Positions 51,355-60,313 are shown, counted from the stretch's first letter. The stretch is DNA of 64,000 bases from Jejuia algarum (GCA_947495775.1 CANMAQ010000018.1:31763-95762); one strand, 5' to 3'. The notes: generated from the letters alone by a model not told the origin. A program made the numbers and translations.

Positions 51355-52500
51355 ATGTCTGGGCGTTCTCATTTTGATTATGTAATTATTGGTCATGGCC
51401 TTGCGGGTTTACAACTCGCTTTAGCCCTATGCAACGATGCTTGGTTTAGTACCAAACATATTGCACTTATAGACCCCTTAGACAAAGATGTTAATGATAG
51501 AACCTGGAGTTTTTGGACAGCTAAACCCACACCATGGGCATCTCTAATCCATAAAACTTGGACACATGCAGATATCCATACCTCTGCAAAGCATATACCG
51601 CTTAACTTAAAGCCGTATACTTACCATGCTATTAGAGCCTTAGATTTTTACACTCATGCCTTCAAGATATTAAACGCATCGCCTACCATCCATATCATTA
51701 AAGCTACGGTTAAAGAAACGTCTGAAACGCCAACAACCGTTTCTATCACTACAGAAAACGAAACGTTTACAGCCCACCACGTATTTGATAGTAGACTGCC
51801 AGAAGCTTACTTCTCCTCTCAACACCCCATTGCTATCGTACAGCATTTTAAAGGTATTGTGATACGTACTAAAGCCCCTGTTTTCGACACCAATACCATA
51901 ACCATGATGGACTATAGGTTAAAAGATGGTGCGCAAACGACGTTTACTTATGTCTTACCGTTTTCTAAGCATGAAGCTCTTGTAGAGTTTACCTATTTTA
52001 CCAAGACCCCTGTAGACGAGCAAACTTACGACCACTATATTGATACTTATATTAAAACCTACCTTAATGTAGATACTTATGACATTCTAGAGGCAGAAAC
52101 AGGGCAAATTCCTATGACGACCTTTCCGTTTCAAAAGTACTCAACAAAGCGGATTACAAAAATAGGTACTGGTGGCGGTTGGGTAAAAGCATCTACAGGC
52201 TACGCATTTACGCATACCGAGAAAAAGGTCAATCAAATTGTAAAAAATATTAAAGCCAACACGCTACCCTCTAAACACCTCTTTAAAAGGAAGTATCTGT
52301 TTTATGACAAAATCTTTTTAAAAGTATTATGCGATGAAAATCATAAAGGCGAATGGCTCTTCGAGCAATTTTACAGTAAAAATACGGTGTCTACGATGTT
52401 TCGATTTTTAGATGAAGAGTCTGCTTTTGCTGAAGAACTTAAAATTATGAGCGCTTTATTTTCTTGGTCTTTTATCAAAGCCTTTTTTAAAACACTCTAG
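51355..52500 (+). CDS. crtY: Lycopene beta-cyclase CrtY
   Basis: 381 residues with an N-terminal NAD(P)/FAD fold (YVIIGHGLAGLQLALALC), DRTWSFWT near residue 50 and the GGWVKASTGYAFT block near 275, all typical of the CrtY family. It closes both ends of lycopene to beta rings, giving beta-carotene. With CrtB, CrtI and CrtZ it completes a phytoene-to-zeaxanthin route. Its last 4 bp overlap the convergent tlpA-like gene; no terminator lies between them. Confidence 0.92.
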   Translation: MSGRSHFDYVIIGHGLAGLQLALALCNDAWFSTKHIALIDPLDKDVNDRTWSFWTAKPTPWASLIHKTWTHADIHTSAKHIPLNLKPYTYHAIRALDFYTHAFKILNASPTIHIIKATVKETSETPTTVSITTENETFTAHHVFDSRLPEAYFSSQHPIAIVQHFKGIVIRTKAPVFDTNTITMMDYRLKDGAQTTFTYVLPFSKHEALVEFTYFTKTPVDEQTYDHYIDTYIKTYLNVDTYDILEAETGQIPMTTFPFQKYSTKRITKIGTGGGWVKASTGYAFTHTEKKVNQIVKNIKANTLPSKHLFKRKYLFYDKIFLKVLCDENHKGEWLFEQFYSKNTVSTMFRFLDEESAFAEELKIMSALFSWSFIKAFFKTL

Positions 52501-53066
52501 TGTTTAACGGCCAATAAGGTGTCTAATGTTTGCTTTACGGTAGTACTGTTCCAATTGGCAGCTCCTGTTTTATCGATAACAATATTGCCTTGGGCATCTA
52601 TTAAAAACGTTCTCGGAATACTTTTTACATTAAATGCCTTTGGCGCAGAAGTACTAGGTTTAAATACTGGAAAGGTATAGCCTTTGGCCTCTATAAATTT
52701 TTGAATCACCGCTTTGTCTTCATGAGATACAAAAACAAAGGCGACCTTATCTTTATAGCTCTTGTAAAGATCTTGTAAACTCCCCATTTCTGCAATACAT
52801 GGCGGACACCACGTCGCCCAAAAATTAACCAGCACAACTTTACCTTCTAAGTCTTTAAAAGACAATTGTGCACCAGTTGTAGCTTCCAATTGCCACTCGT
52901 AATCCTCAACCTGTTTTTGAGCTTCTGTAGCAACTACAGAAGGCCCAAACAGTCCTAATCCTTTATTTAGAAATACCTGTATGGGTTGTCGTGTTTGCGG
53001 TATTATCATAAGAAGTATGACCACTAGAAAAATACCATTTTTAAACTTAGCCTTAGAAAACCCCAT
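52497..53066 (-). CDS. TlpA-like thiol:disulfide oxidoreductase
   Basis: 189 residues with one N-terminal membrane helix (FLVVILLMIIPQTRQPIQVF) and a thioredoxin fold in the periplasm. The active site is WATWCPPC near residue 93, and LIDAQGNIV is the usual late strand. TlpA-type proteins reduce periplasmic protein cysteines, for example in cytochrome c maturation. It lies 2 bp after mazG on the same strand, overlapping the end of crtY. Confidence 0.88.
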   Translation of the reverse strand: MGFSKAKFKNGIFLVVILLMIIPQTRQPIQVFLNKGLGLFGPSVVATEAQKQVEDYEWQLEATTGAQLSFKDLEGKVVLVNFWATWCPPCIAEMGSLQDLYKSYKDKVAFVFVSHEDKAVIQKFIEAKGYTFPVFKPSTSAPKAFNVKSIPRTFLIDAQGNIVIDKTGAANWNSTTVKQTLDTLLAVKH

Positions 53067-53068
53067 AA

Positions 53069-53842
53069 TTACATGCGCTTAGCTTCTTCCCAAAACACAT
53101 CCATTTCTGCTAATGTCATATCTTTTAGTGGTTTATTTAAAGCTTTCGCTTTGGCCTCTAAATATTTAAAACGTTTAGAGAATTTTTTATTGGTACGTTC
53201 TAGGGCATTTTCTGGATTTATATTTAAAAATCGCGCATAGTTTACCATAGAAAATAGCACGTCACCAAACTCACTTTCCATAGCTTGGGCATCACCGCGT
53301 TTAATTTCGGCATTGAGCTCCTCTAATTCTTCCTCTACTTTTTCCCAAACCTGCTCTGGCGCTTCCCAATCGAAACCAACACCTGCTACTTTTTCTTGTA
53401 TACGGTTGGCCTTTACTAATGCTGGTAAACTTTTAGGCACTCCTTCTAAAACACTAGTTTTGCCTTCCTTTAATTTTAAGTTTTCCCAATTTCGTTTCAC
53501 ATCATCTTCATTTTCTACCGTAACATCACCGTAAATGTGTGGATGCCTATTAATAAGCTTTTCACAAATACTATTGCAAACATCAGCAATATCAAACGCT
53601 TTAGTTTCACTTCCTATTTTAGAGTAAAAGACAATATGTAACAAGACATCACCAAGCTCTTTTTTTACTTCTTCTAAATCTTGATCTAAAATGGCATCAC
53701 CAAGCTCGTAGGTTTCTTCTATAGTTAAGTGGCGTAGCGTTTCCATAGTTTGTTTCTTATCCCACGGGCACTGGTCTCTTAACTCATCCATAATGGTCAA
53801 TAACCTATCAAAAGCCTTAAGCTGATCTTGTCTGCTATTCAT
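53069..53842 (-). CDS. mazG: Nucleoside triphosphate pyrophosphohydrolase MazG
   Basis: 257 residues with two MazG domains. The first has the DQCPWDKKQT, EETYELGDAI and KKELGDVLLHIVFYSKI motifs (metal-binding EExxE and ExxD), the second EELEELNAEIKRGD and ESEFGDVLFSMVN. MazG hydrolyses NTPs to NMP and pyrophosphate and is linked with house-cleaning and (p)ppGpp control. It is 2 bp ahead of the TlpA-like gene. Confidence 0.92.
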   Translation of the reverse strand: MNSRQDQLKAFDRLLTIMDELRDQCPWDKKQTMETLRHLTIEETYELGDAILDQDLEEVKKELGDVLLHIVFYSKIGSETKAFDIADVCNSICEKLINRHPHIYGDVTVENEDDVKRNWENLKLKEGKTSVLEGVPKSLPALVKANRIQEKVAGVGFDWEAPEQVWEKVEEELEELNAEIKRGDAQAMESEFGDVLFSMVNYARFLNINPENALERTNKKFSKRFKYLEAKAKALNKPLKDMTLAEMDVFWEEAKRM

Positions 53843-53930
53843 TCGTTTCTTTTTTGTAAAAATACAATTTCTAATGTTTTGTCATGCTTCTTATTCACGA
53901 TTACCCCAGTTCCCTTTATTAAAATAACGC

Positions 53931-55187
53931 TCACTTTTTACAAGTCGTTGCTGGAGCTTCATCCCAAACCCCTAAACCGTCTATAATAATTTGTAAAACA
54001 TGAGACACTATAGGGCTCCTCATAAACCACCCCAAACTAGCATAGCCTAAATGTATATGCTCAAAAGCATGGGCTAGAGCTTTAATACTTTTATAATCTT
54101 GCCCCGAAACATGCACATAGGTGACCTGTTTTAACGCATCACTCTTATAAGTACTGGCATATGCAATTTTTAAATTAAACGTATTTTGTTTTTCAAACCA
54201 TGTTTTTAAGGCTTCACATGGGGTACATTGTGCTTTAAAATATATCGTGCCTTGTGGTATATGTTTAGGTTTAAATAGAAAATACCAGCTTGGAACTTGT
54301 TTTAAATACTGTAGCCATGAGCTTCCAAATCGTTTTTTCATATCGGTATACTCTTGTGCATTAGACACTCCAATTGTATAGGCTATAGAAATAAAAACCC
54401 CCATAGCAAGTGCATAGGAGTTATAAAATAAACTTAGAGGTATAAATAGTACGGTAAACGACCACTGTATAGGATTCTTAATATAAGCATAAACGCCTGT
54501 GGTTACAAAAAATTGGGTTTTATCATAAGGAAAAGCGGTGCCTTTCCCCTTATCTACCAAATCGACTACAGCGATTAATGCAGGTAATGCGAGTATACAA
54601 ATAATTTGAAACTCTAATACCGACCATGTTGCATCATGAAATTCGCCCCACCCATACAGCGCTACCGTAAACGGAATCACACATAGCAACAGTAAAGCCA
54701 TGACGATAACTTGTAATGCTGCTCTATAAGGTAAGGCTGTGGATTCAAAACTCCATTTCCCCCATAAATACCCTGGTAAGAAAGCTCCAAATAGTACCAT
54801 TAATTCTCCTAAAACCCAGTTGGGTTTTAAGCTTAAAATCTCTTGCGTTTCAAGAAAAGGCATGAGTAGTAGATCTATCCAAAAAAGCCCTAACCCTATA
54901 ATAAGTACATGTTTCCCTTTACAGATATAGAAGGGTAACATCCATAAAAAAAGCCATATAAAGCAAATATCATAAGGCATTTTAATGCTATTGTGTTCAT
55001 GAAATACCCACAAATTTAAACCCACACAGTAATAGTTGATTAACGGTAAGGTAAATAGCAACCAAATAAAATTATAGAACAAGGCCCAGTTTAAGGCCTT
55101 TGATTGCTGTTTTTTTAAAATAAAAAACGCTAAAAGCACAAAGATTAAGGCTAGGACAACTGTTCGAATTTCGGTTGGTGTGCGCAT
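53931..55187 (-). CDS. Integral membrane ICMT/PEMT-like methyltransferase fused to a DUF393-like thiol domain
   Basis: 418 residues with about eight membrane helices and a C-terminal domain. The segment TGVYAYIKNPIQWS and later EYTDMKKRFGSSWLQYLKQ resembles the C-terminal block of isoprenylcysteine or phospholipid methyltransferases. The last ~110 residues look like a DUF393 (DCC) thiol domain, with CTPC near 322 and the IKALAHAFEHI...SPIVSHV helix. That is an uncommon fusion. It is the last gene of the operon beginning at the GbsR-like repressor, its start overlapping the 3' end of the SRPBCC-like gene by one base. The biochemical role is unknown. Confidence 0.6.
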   Translation of the reverse strand: MRTPTEIRTVVLALIFVLLAFFILKKQQSKALNWALFYNFIWLLFTLPLINYYCVGLNLWVFHEHNSIKMPYDICFIWLFLWMLPFYICKGKHVLIIGLGLFWIDLLLMPFLETQEILSLKPNWVLGELMVLFGAFLPGYLWGKWSFESTALPYRAALQVIVMALLLLCVIPFTVALYGWGEFHDATWSVLEFQIICILALPALIAVVDLVDKGKGTAFPYDKTQFFVTTGVYAYIKNPIQWSFTVLFIPLSLFYNSYALAMGVFISIAYTIGVSNAQEYTDMKKRFGSSWLQYLKQVPSWYFLFKPKHIPQGTIYFKAQCTPCEALKTWFEKQNTFNLKIAYASTYKSDALKQVTYVHVSGQDYKSIKALAHAFEHIHLGYASLGWFMRSPIVSHVLQIIIDGLGVWDEAPATTCKK

Positions 55188-56071
55188 TAGTTCTCTGTAA
55201 AATACGATTGAATTAAATGTGCATTCATAAGGTCTACGGCATAGGTTTGGAAGGTTTCAAAGTACCATGAAGGCCCTAAGTCACAAGTAAAATTTGTTGT
55301 CCACAGCACTTCTGTTTGTCCTTCTTTTTCTCGCAATTCCACCTTTATATCTTTAAAAGTCAACCAGTGCGCAATATGTGTATCATCACTTTTCACCGTA
55401 AAATATACGGCATCTTCTGTTTTTTCTTTTACCACTAAAACCAGTGTTCCTATTCCTTTGGTCGACGATTTAAATGCTATAGTTCTTTGAGCACCTATAG
55501 CCAATCCTTCTCCTTTAATGTCTAAGGGTTTAGGAAATCCTATTTTAAAAAACAGAGGTAAATGAGCCTGAAAATCAGGCCTTGCATTTAATTGCTGTAG
55601 AGATGCGTTCTTTACGAATTGTACGGTTGTTATGGAATGTACTGTATCGCCTTTTATATAGTCTAAAGGCTGAAAAAGTAGTAAAAACAAAGGGATTATA
55701 GCAAAGGCATAGGTATTGGATTTGCGCTTTTTCAACATTTCGAAACACCAAACCACAATAGCGCCTACACCATAGAAAATTGGAGCCATAAATAGAATAC
55801 AAACCAAACCTTCACCTAAAAAGATACCGCTTATTAAAAGAAACATCGTAATTGTTAAAAATACAATGCCATAAGCCGATTTAGGGCGCTTTGAATACCT
55901 CACTATTAAAAGTGTTATAAGTGTGGGGATGCCAATAAATAACAAAGAGGTTTGCTCCAATCTATAATTCCCTACACACCTAAAACTTATACTGGCAATA
56001 GCTAGTACAACGATTAAGAGATAAAGGGTTCTTTTCTTAGTGTGACCTTTTAAAAAATTCATTTTTTTCAT
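55187..56071 (-). CDS. Membrane protein with SRPBCC-like C-terminus
   Basis: About 295 residues from ATG 56071; a longer frame to 56101 opens with TTG inside the upstream gene. Four or more membrane helices lie at about 14-140, followed by a soluble part with SITTVQFVKNASLQQ, AIGAQRTIAF, FTVKSDDTHIAHWLTFKDIK and VLWTTNFTCDLGPSWYFETF, the pattern of SRPBCC (polyketide cyclase-like) ligand-binding domains. It lies between TIGR01777 and the methyltransferase/DUF393 gene. SRPBCC proteins are often encoded beside TIGR01777 and photolyase genes in Bacteroidota. Confidence 0.65.
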   Translation of the reverse strand: MKKMNFLKGHTKKRTLYLLIVVLAIASISFRCVGNYRLEQTSLLFIGIPTLITLLIVRYSKRPKSAYGIVFLTITMFLLISGIFLGEGLVCILFMAPIFYGVGAIVVWCFEMLKKRKSNTYAFAIIPLFLLLFQPLDYIKGDTVHSITTVQFVKNASLQQLNARPDFQAHLPLFFKIGFPKPLDIKGEGLAIGAQRTIAFKSSTKGIGTLVLVVKEKTEDAVYFTVKSDDTHIAHWLTFKDIKVELREKEGQTEVLWTTNFTCDLGPSWYFETFQTYAVDLMNAHLIQSYFTEN

Positions 56072-56090
56072 CTGTTTAAAATTTTCGCTA

Positions 56091-56984
56091 TTAAACGTCA
56101 AACGCCTTAAAGGTAGGAGTTCTAAATTTAAAGCCTAAGTTGAGTAATTTTTCAGGATAGACACATCTGCTTTTTAAAATTAACTCTGTTTCTGTTCCCA
56201 TACCTATTGCGCCCAGTTGTAATAACCACTTAGGCGTGTTAAATCCAAAAGCGACTTTTATTTTTTTTCGCAACGTTTTTTGAAAGGCTGCATTACGTAT
56301 AGGGTTGGGCACACAAATATTATAAACACCTTCGTTTTGAGTACTTAAAAAGGCAATAGCGCGGGTATAATCGTCTTCTGTAATCCAACTGATGTATTGC
56401 CGACCAGAACCTTGTTTGCCCCCTAACCCCAATCGCGTCATACGCTTCATAATAGGAAATGCACCACCATTGTTCCCCAAAACTATAGAGGTTCTCGTTA
56501 TTATTTTTTTTGTGTTTCGAAAGGTATAACTCTGAAATAATTGCTCCCAGGCTTTACAGACATCCATTGAGAAATCGGCACCTATACGCCCCTCCGCTTC
56601 TGTCATAAACGCCTCTTCTGAATGTTGATAAATGGTAGCTGATGACGATTGTATAAATACTTTAGGCGGCTGCTTCAATGCTAATACAGCCTCACACAAC
56701 ACTTTGGTGCTTTTCAATCTGCTGGCGTAAATCTCTTCTTTATGTTTAGGGGTATACCTACAATTTACAGATTTCCCCGATAGATTAATGAGCAGATCTG
56801 CGCCTTCTAATACGACCGTCCAATCTCCCTTCGTTTCTCCATCCCAGTGCAGGTAATACACATGAGCTTCGTTTTGTATTTGCCGACGTGTAAGTACATA
56901 AACGTCTGCATGTTGATGTTTGGTAAAATGTGCTGTAAGCAACCTACCGAGATATCCTGTACCTCCTGCTATAACTACTTTCAT
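56091..56984 (-). CDS. TIGR01777 family SDR protein (epimerase-like)
   Basis: 297 residues with the N-terminal nucleotide-binding GGTGYLGRLL, an ADLLINLSGKSVNCRYTP block and SSSATIYQHSEEAFMTE, all standard TIGR01777/SDR39U1 signatures. The C-terminal DUF1731-like part has GAIGMGTETELILKSR. The substrate is unknown. The gene is preceded by 10 bp by the DUF393 gene and followed by the SRPBCC-like gene, so all belong to one operon. Confidence 0.85.
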   Translation of the reverse strand: MKVVIAGGTGYLGRLLTAHFTKHQHADVYVLTRRQIQNEAHVYYLHWDGETKGDWTVVLEGADLLINLSGKSVNCRYTPKHKEEIYASRLKSTKVLCEAVLALKQPPKVFIQSSSATIYQHSEEAFMTEAEGRIGADFSMDVCKAWEQLFQSYTFRNTKKIITRTSIVLGNNGGAFPIMKRMTRLGLGGKQGSGRQYISWITEDDYTRAIAFLSTQNEGVYNICVPNPIRNAAFQKTLRKKIKVAFGFNTPKWLLQLGAIGMGTETELILKSRCVYPEKLLNLGFKFRTPTFKAFDV

Positions 56985-56994
56985 AATTTCGATG

Positions 56995-57816
56995 TTATAA
57001 AATAAATACTAAAACCCCCAATACCAACACGCGGTAAGCGATCCATGTATATGTGATGTAATACGGCAACTTTAAAATTGTTATTCTGCGTTTGTGTTCA
57101 TAAAACATCCCACCTACCACTGCTGCGAAAAGAGCAAGAAGAAGGGGCTGAGAAAAACCAACACTATAATGCAGCAAGAGGATTAGTCCTAATGCACCAC
57201 TCCCCATTAGGGAAACCGTCATTAAATGTCCTATATAATTCCATATCGTTTCTATCTTTTTTCGTATTAAGAATACACTTTGAAATACAATTTGTCCAAC
57301 GCCAATGCCCAATTCGCTGTACCAATTGGTTTGAGGCAAGCCCATGATGCAATTCGAAAAACAATACAGACTATACCCCACTGCAAAAACTGACAACAAG
57401 ATGTATATGAGACGGTATTTTAAATTAAATCGTGGTGTACAGCTTAACCCCTGTGTTGTTGCTACTGAAGGCACAATCACTTTTCGATTGAAAGAGATCA
57501 ACGCATATAATTTTTTAAGCATCCAATAGATCCATTTCGTTTTTGCTATAGAAGCACCCCAAGGCCATGCATTTCCTATAACTTTCAATAGACTGTCTAT
57601 ACCGTAATAGACTTTTTGATGTTTGGTATCCACCAAAGCAATTTCGTCTGCTGCACGTTCTACATCTATAAAATCCTGTTCGAAAGTAGCCAGTGTTTCA
57701 AAGGGTTGTCTCCCATGCGCATCTAACATCTTATGTGTTATAAAGCTACTGGTATAAGCACAACATAATGGACATGCTGTATCGTAAAGTAAAGTGTGAT
57801 GGCGAAGTGTTTTCAT
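56995..57816 (-). CDS. DUF393 (DCC-type) thiol-disulfide protein with membrane helices
   Basis: 273 residues. The N-terminal DUF393 domain has LYDTACPLCCAYTSSF (the DxxCPxC motif) and YYGIDSLLKVIGNAWPW. About five membrane helices follow in the C-terminal half. DUF393 proteins are thioredoxin-like and are taken to be redox enzymes. A second DUF393-like domain lies at the end of the gene at 53931-55187 in this operon. Confidence 0.82.
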   Translation of the reverse strand: MKTLRHHTLLYDTACPLCCAYTSSFITHKMLDAHGRQPFETLATFEQDFIDVERAADEIALVDTKHQKVYYGIDSLLKVIGNAWPWGASIAKTKWIYWMLKKLYALISFNRKVIVPSVATTQGLSCTPRFNLKYRLIYILLSVFAVGYSLYCFSNCIMGLPQTNWYSELGIGVGQIVFQSVFLIRKKIETIWNYIGHLMTVSLMGSGALGLILLLHYSVGFSQPLLLALFAAVVGGMFYEHKRRITILKLPYYITYTWIAYRVLVLGVLVFIL

Positions 57817-57852
57817 AATAGTGCTGTTTATAATATAGACCTCCTAAAACTG

Positions 57853-58245
57853 CTATTCTGTTTGAGTTGTTTTATGCTGTTGTGCTTTAAGATTATTAGC
57901 TTTACTTGCTTTTCTTCCTTTTAGAAAAAAGACTATAAAAAGTACCATAACAACACCTAAATAGATAGAGAAGCCGCCAAGTTTAGCGCTTAATGTTTCA
58001 ATTAAATACCGGTAAGATGTTATATTGTAAGTACGTACAATCTTTAACGCAAAACCAATATTTATGAGGTAAAATCCAATTTTAAAGAGCTTATTGGTCG
58101 CTAAAGCAATGTCTTCTCTTTGATTGAAAATATCGCGCATAAAAATTTTACTGTGCTTAAACAAATGTTGTGCTACTAGAGTGGTTAACACGATACTGAC
58201 TGGTAAATAGATAGCGTAAGCGATTAATTGTAATGAAGTATTCAT
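57853..58245 (-). CDS. Small four-helix membrane protein, paralogue of its neighbour
   Basis: 130 residues with about three or four membrane helices (LIAYAIYLPVSIVLTTLVAQ, FKIGFYLINIGFALKIV, LGVVMVLFIVFFL). It aligns end to end with the 119-residue upstream protein: both have KxFxxxxF, I...NK, YxLNIG, YxxLIExLxAxL and GV. The genes share an ATGA overlap (58242-58245), so the pair arose by tandem duplication. No known family was recognised. Confidence 0.7.
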   Translation of the reverse strand: MNTSLQLIAYAIYLPVSIVLTTLVAQHLFKHSKIFMRDIFNQREDIALATNKLFKIGFYLINIGFALKIVRTYNITSYRYLIETLSAKLGGFSIYLGVVMVLFIVFFLKGRKASKANNLKAQQHKTTQTE

Positions 58246-58601
58246 AAGTTTCTGTTTTTAAAATAATTATGTGTTTTATAAATTGTGATCATATTGATAA
58301 AATGCAACACACCTATAACAAGGAGAATGAAGCTTAAACGTGCTGTTAGCATTTCAATTAATGCTGCATAACTGTCTATATGATGAACTGTTTGTAAAGT
58401 CCAAACAACCATCCCTATATTCAAAACATAATAAGCTGTTCGCAATACTTTATTAATCGTATTAGCAAACTTTATATCCTTATAAAAATAGTGGTGTATA
58501 AATAGTTTACCATTGCAATAACACGCGTTACCAACATAGAGTACTATGCCTACCGCAACGGCTAAAAATAGCGAATACCCTAATAGATTTAGTAATGTCA
58601 T
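58242..58601 (-). CDS. Small membrane protein, paralogue of its neighbour
   Basis: 119 residues with three or four membrane helices (LLGYSLFLAVAVGIVLYVGN, YYVLNIGMVVWTLQTV, FILLVIGVLHFINMITI). It is the upstream partner of the duplicated pair. It is preceded by a partial copy of the GbsR-family operator, and is probably repressed by the adjacent regulator. Confidence 0.7.
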   Translation of the reverse strand: MTLLNLLGYSLFLAVAVGIVLYVGNACYCNGKLFIHHYFYKDIKFANTINKVLRTAYYVLNIGMVVWTLQTVHHIDSYAALIEMLTARLSFILLVIGVLHFINMITIYKTHNYFKNRNL

Positions 58602-58641
58602 GTTTTCGTGTTTAAAATTAATACTATTTAAATGTTTTGTA

Positions 58642-58665
58642 TTTTCAGAAATTATTGAAAGTTTA
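58642..58665 (-). promoter_or_regulatory. Partial operator before the membrane-protein operon
   Basis: TTGAAAGTTTA (58655-58665) repeats 11 of the 12 bp of the right arm of the palindrome at 59208-59237; the other half (TTTTCAG, 58642-58648) is degenerate, with a 6-bp spacer. It sits between the repressor gene and the first membrane gene, so it may couple both. Confidence 0.5.
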
Positions 58666-58678
58666 TATTCAAATTTTT

Positions 58679-59185
58679 TTACTTTTTAATCATTTTCGTG
58701 AAACTAGATAATAACCAATGTTCATCTGCTTTAATGGCTTTTTCTAAAATGCCGTTAACTGTATTAGTAACAGAAGACAGGTCTTTCATAAGCGCTTTAA
58801 ACTGTTGCGCCTCTTCTGTAGTAGCGGTAACATCGTTTTGCAACTCATCCAACACTTTTAATACAGGCTCTATTTCTCGTCGTTTACGTTCCTTAGTAAC
58901 TTGTTTAAACAACTCCCAAATGTCTTTATCTGCAACAAAAAACTCTTTACGCTCTCCTGGTACAAATTCTTTTTTCACAATGCCCCAGTCGATCAAAGCA
59001 CGTACATTCATATTCACATTACCTCTAGAAATCTTTAAGGTTTCCATGATAGCATCTGCCGAAAGCGGCTCTACAGCGACTAAAAGTAGTGCATGCACCT
59101 GAGCCATGGTTTTATTAATACCCCAAGAGGTTGCTAAACTCCCCCACGTTTGAATGTATTTTAATTTTGCCGCTTCTAATTCCAT
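58679..59185 (-). CDS. GbsR/MarR-type transcriptional repressor
   Basis: 168 residues. A winged HTH lies at about residues 25-85 (LLLVAVEPLSADAIMETLKI, then SRGNVNMNVRALIDWGIVKK, EFVPGERKEFFVAD), the GbsR branch of the MarR superfamily, followed by a helical C-terminus for dimerisation. Its own promoter is a canonical box set: TTTG at 59217-59220, 19 bp, TATATTTG at 59190-59197, 4 nt before the ATG. A perfect 12-bp-arm palindrome (59208-59237) covers the -33 box, so it probably represses itself and, through the partial site, the operon that follows. Confidence 0.85.
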   Translation of the reverse strand: MELEAAKLKYIQTWGSLATSWGINKTMAQVHALLLVAVEPLSADAIMETLKISRGNVNMNVRALIDWGIVKKEFVPGERKEFFVADKDIWELFKQVTKERKRREIEPVLKVLDELQNDVTATTEEAQQFKALMKDLSSVTNTVNGILEKAIKADEHWLLSSFTKMIKK

Positions 59186-59189
59186 GGTA

Positions 59190-59220
59190 CAAATATATAG
59201 GTTTTTTCTAAACTTTCAAA
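59190..59220 (-). promoter_or_regulatory. Canonical Bacteroidota promoter of the GbsR-like gene
   Basis: On the minus strand: TTTG (-33), exactly 19 bp, TATATTTG (-7), then 4 nt to the ATG. The transcript would start at or within a base or two of the start codon, so it would be leaderless or nearly so. Confidence 0.8.
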
Positions 59221-59237
59221 ATTTATTGAAAGTTTAG
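59208..59237. promoter_or_regulatory. Palindromic operator of the GbsR-like repressor
   Basis: CTAAACTTTCAA, 6-bp spacer, TTGAAAGTTTAG: arms exact over 12 bp, overlapping the -33 box of the repressor's promoter. The left half also faces the divergent gene at 59314. Confidence 0.75.
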
Positions 59238-59313
59238 AATATTTATTTTGTCTTTTTATTAAAAGATACCCTATGTAATCTTTAATTTTGACACTACATA
59301 ATTTACAGAATTC

Positions 59314-59697
59314 ATGATAACGCATATAGAAGGCACGTATAAAGTGATAGGGACGAATCAAGATGCTACAGGGGCATCCTATTCGGGGTTTTTACATTTA
59401 AACCAAACACATCCTCATAGGGTTGATGCCGAATGGGTGATAAGTGGTAGCCAAACCTTAAAAGGTTCTGGTTTTTTTCATGATAATACCCTCGTTATCA
59501 ATTTTTATTATGAAGGAGAAGCCGAACAGGCTGGTAAACGGTTTAAGGGTGTTGTTGTTTACCGTTATCATGAAGATACAAATACACTTCAAGGCTTTTG
59601 GTCTGAAAAACATGGCGATCTTGACTATTTAGGATTTGAAAACGGTACAAAATTAAAAGACGACAGTGCCATTTTTAAACTTAAAGACCTTAATTAA
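59314..59697 (+). CDS. Small cytosolic protein of unknown function
   Basis: 127 residues, no signal peptide and no membrane helix, beta-rich (HIEGTYKVIGTNQDATGASY, LHLNQTHPHRVDAEWVISGS, GFWSEKHGDLDYLGFENG), reminiscent of lipocalin-like DUF proteins. A TAATTTTG box at 59283-59290 could promote it, though its -33 side is weak. It diverges from the GbsR-like gene, and the palindrome lies between them. Confidence 0.7.
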   Translation: MITHIEGTYKVIGTNQDATGASYSGFLHLNQTHPHRVDAEWVISGSQTLKGSGFFHDNTLVINFYYEGEAEQAGKRFKGVVVYRYHEDTNTLQGFWSEKHGDLDYLGFENGTKLKDDSAIFKLKDLN

Positions 59698-59995
59698 AAC
59701 CCAATAACTATACATCTAAACTACGTTAATACTGTTTTTTAGTTTGCAATTAGTGCAACACCAAATGATCTTTTTTTTCTTTATACAAAGAAGACACCTA
59801 GAACATGGCTTATGCTATATTTTTTATTCTGAAATAGACAGGAAAAGGACGTTGTATTACGGTAATTTGAATTAGAAATGCTGTAGACTATTGAAAATCA
59901 TAGTTAATTACAAAATTTCGGCATTGCTTTTGATATCTTATTGCTGTATATTTAAGGCATTAAGCCTTAGATATCTAATTTTAAATTAAAATATA

Positions 59996-60313
59996 ATGAA
60001 CAAAGGAACCGTAATTTTAGGTGCACTAGTTGGTGTTGGTTTAGGCATGCTATTCGCACCAAATAAAGGCAAAGCAACTCGGGAGAAACTTAAAAAGGAA
60101 GGTCAAACTGTAAAAGATCAAATCACCCAAGATTTTAAAGAGGTTAAAGAAGAGGTCTCTAAAACGGCTGCCTCTGGTAAAGCCAAATTTAACGCAGAAT
60201 TAAAAGACGTTGCCTCTAAAGCAAGTTATAAAACAGAACATGTTATTAGCTTTTTAGAGAAACAATTGTCTGTACTAAAAGAGAAAAACAAAGCATTTCA
60301 GCACCCGAGTTAA
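59996..60313 (+). CDS. YtxH domain protein
   Basis: 105 residues. An N-terminal glycine-rich membrane segment (VILGALVGVGLGMLFAPNKG) followed by charged amphipathic helices (KGKATREKLKKEGQTVKDQI) is the YtxH pattern. YtxH proteins are stress-related and membrane-associated; the function is unclear. The likely promoter is TATATTTA at 59947-59954 (one mismatch), with ATTG 20 bp upstream. It ends at a strong terminator. Confidence 0.82.
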   Translation: MNKGTVILGALVGVGLGMLFAPNKGKATREKLKKEGQTVKDQITQDFKEVKEEVSKTAASGKAKFNAELKDVASKASYKTEHVISFLEKQLSVLKEKNKAFQHPS

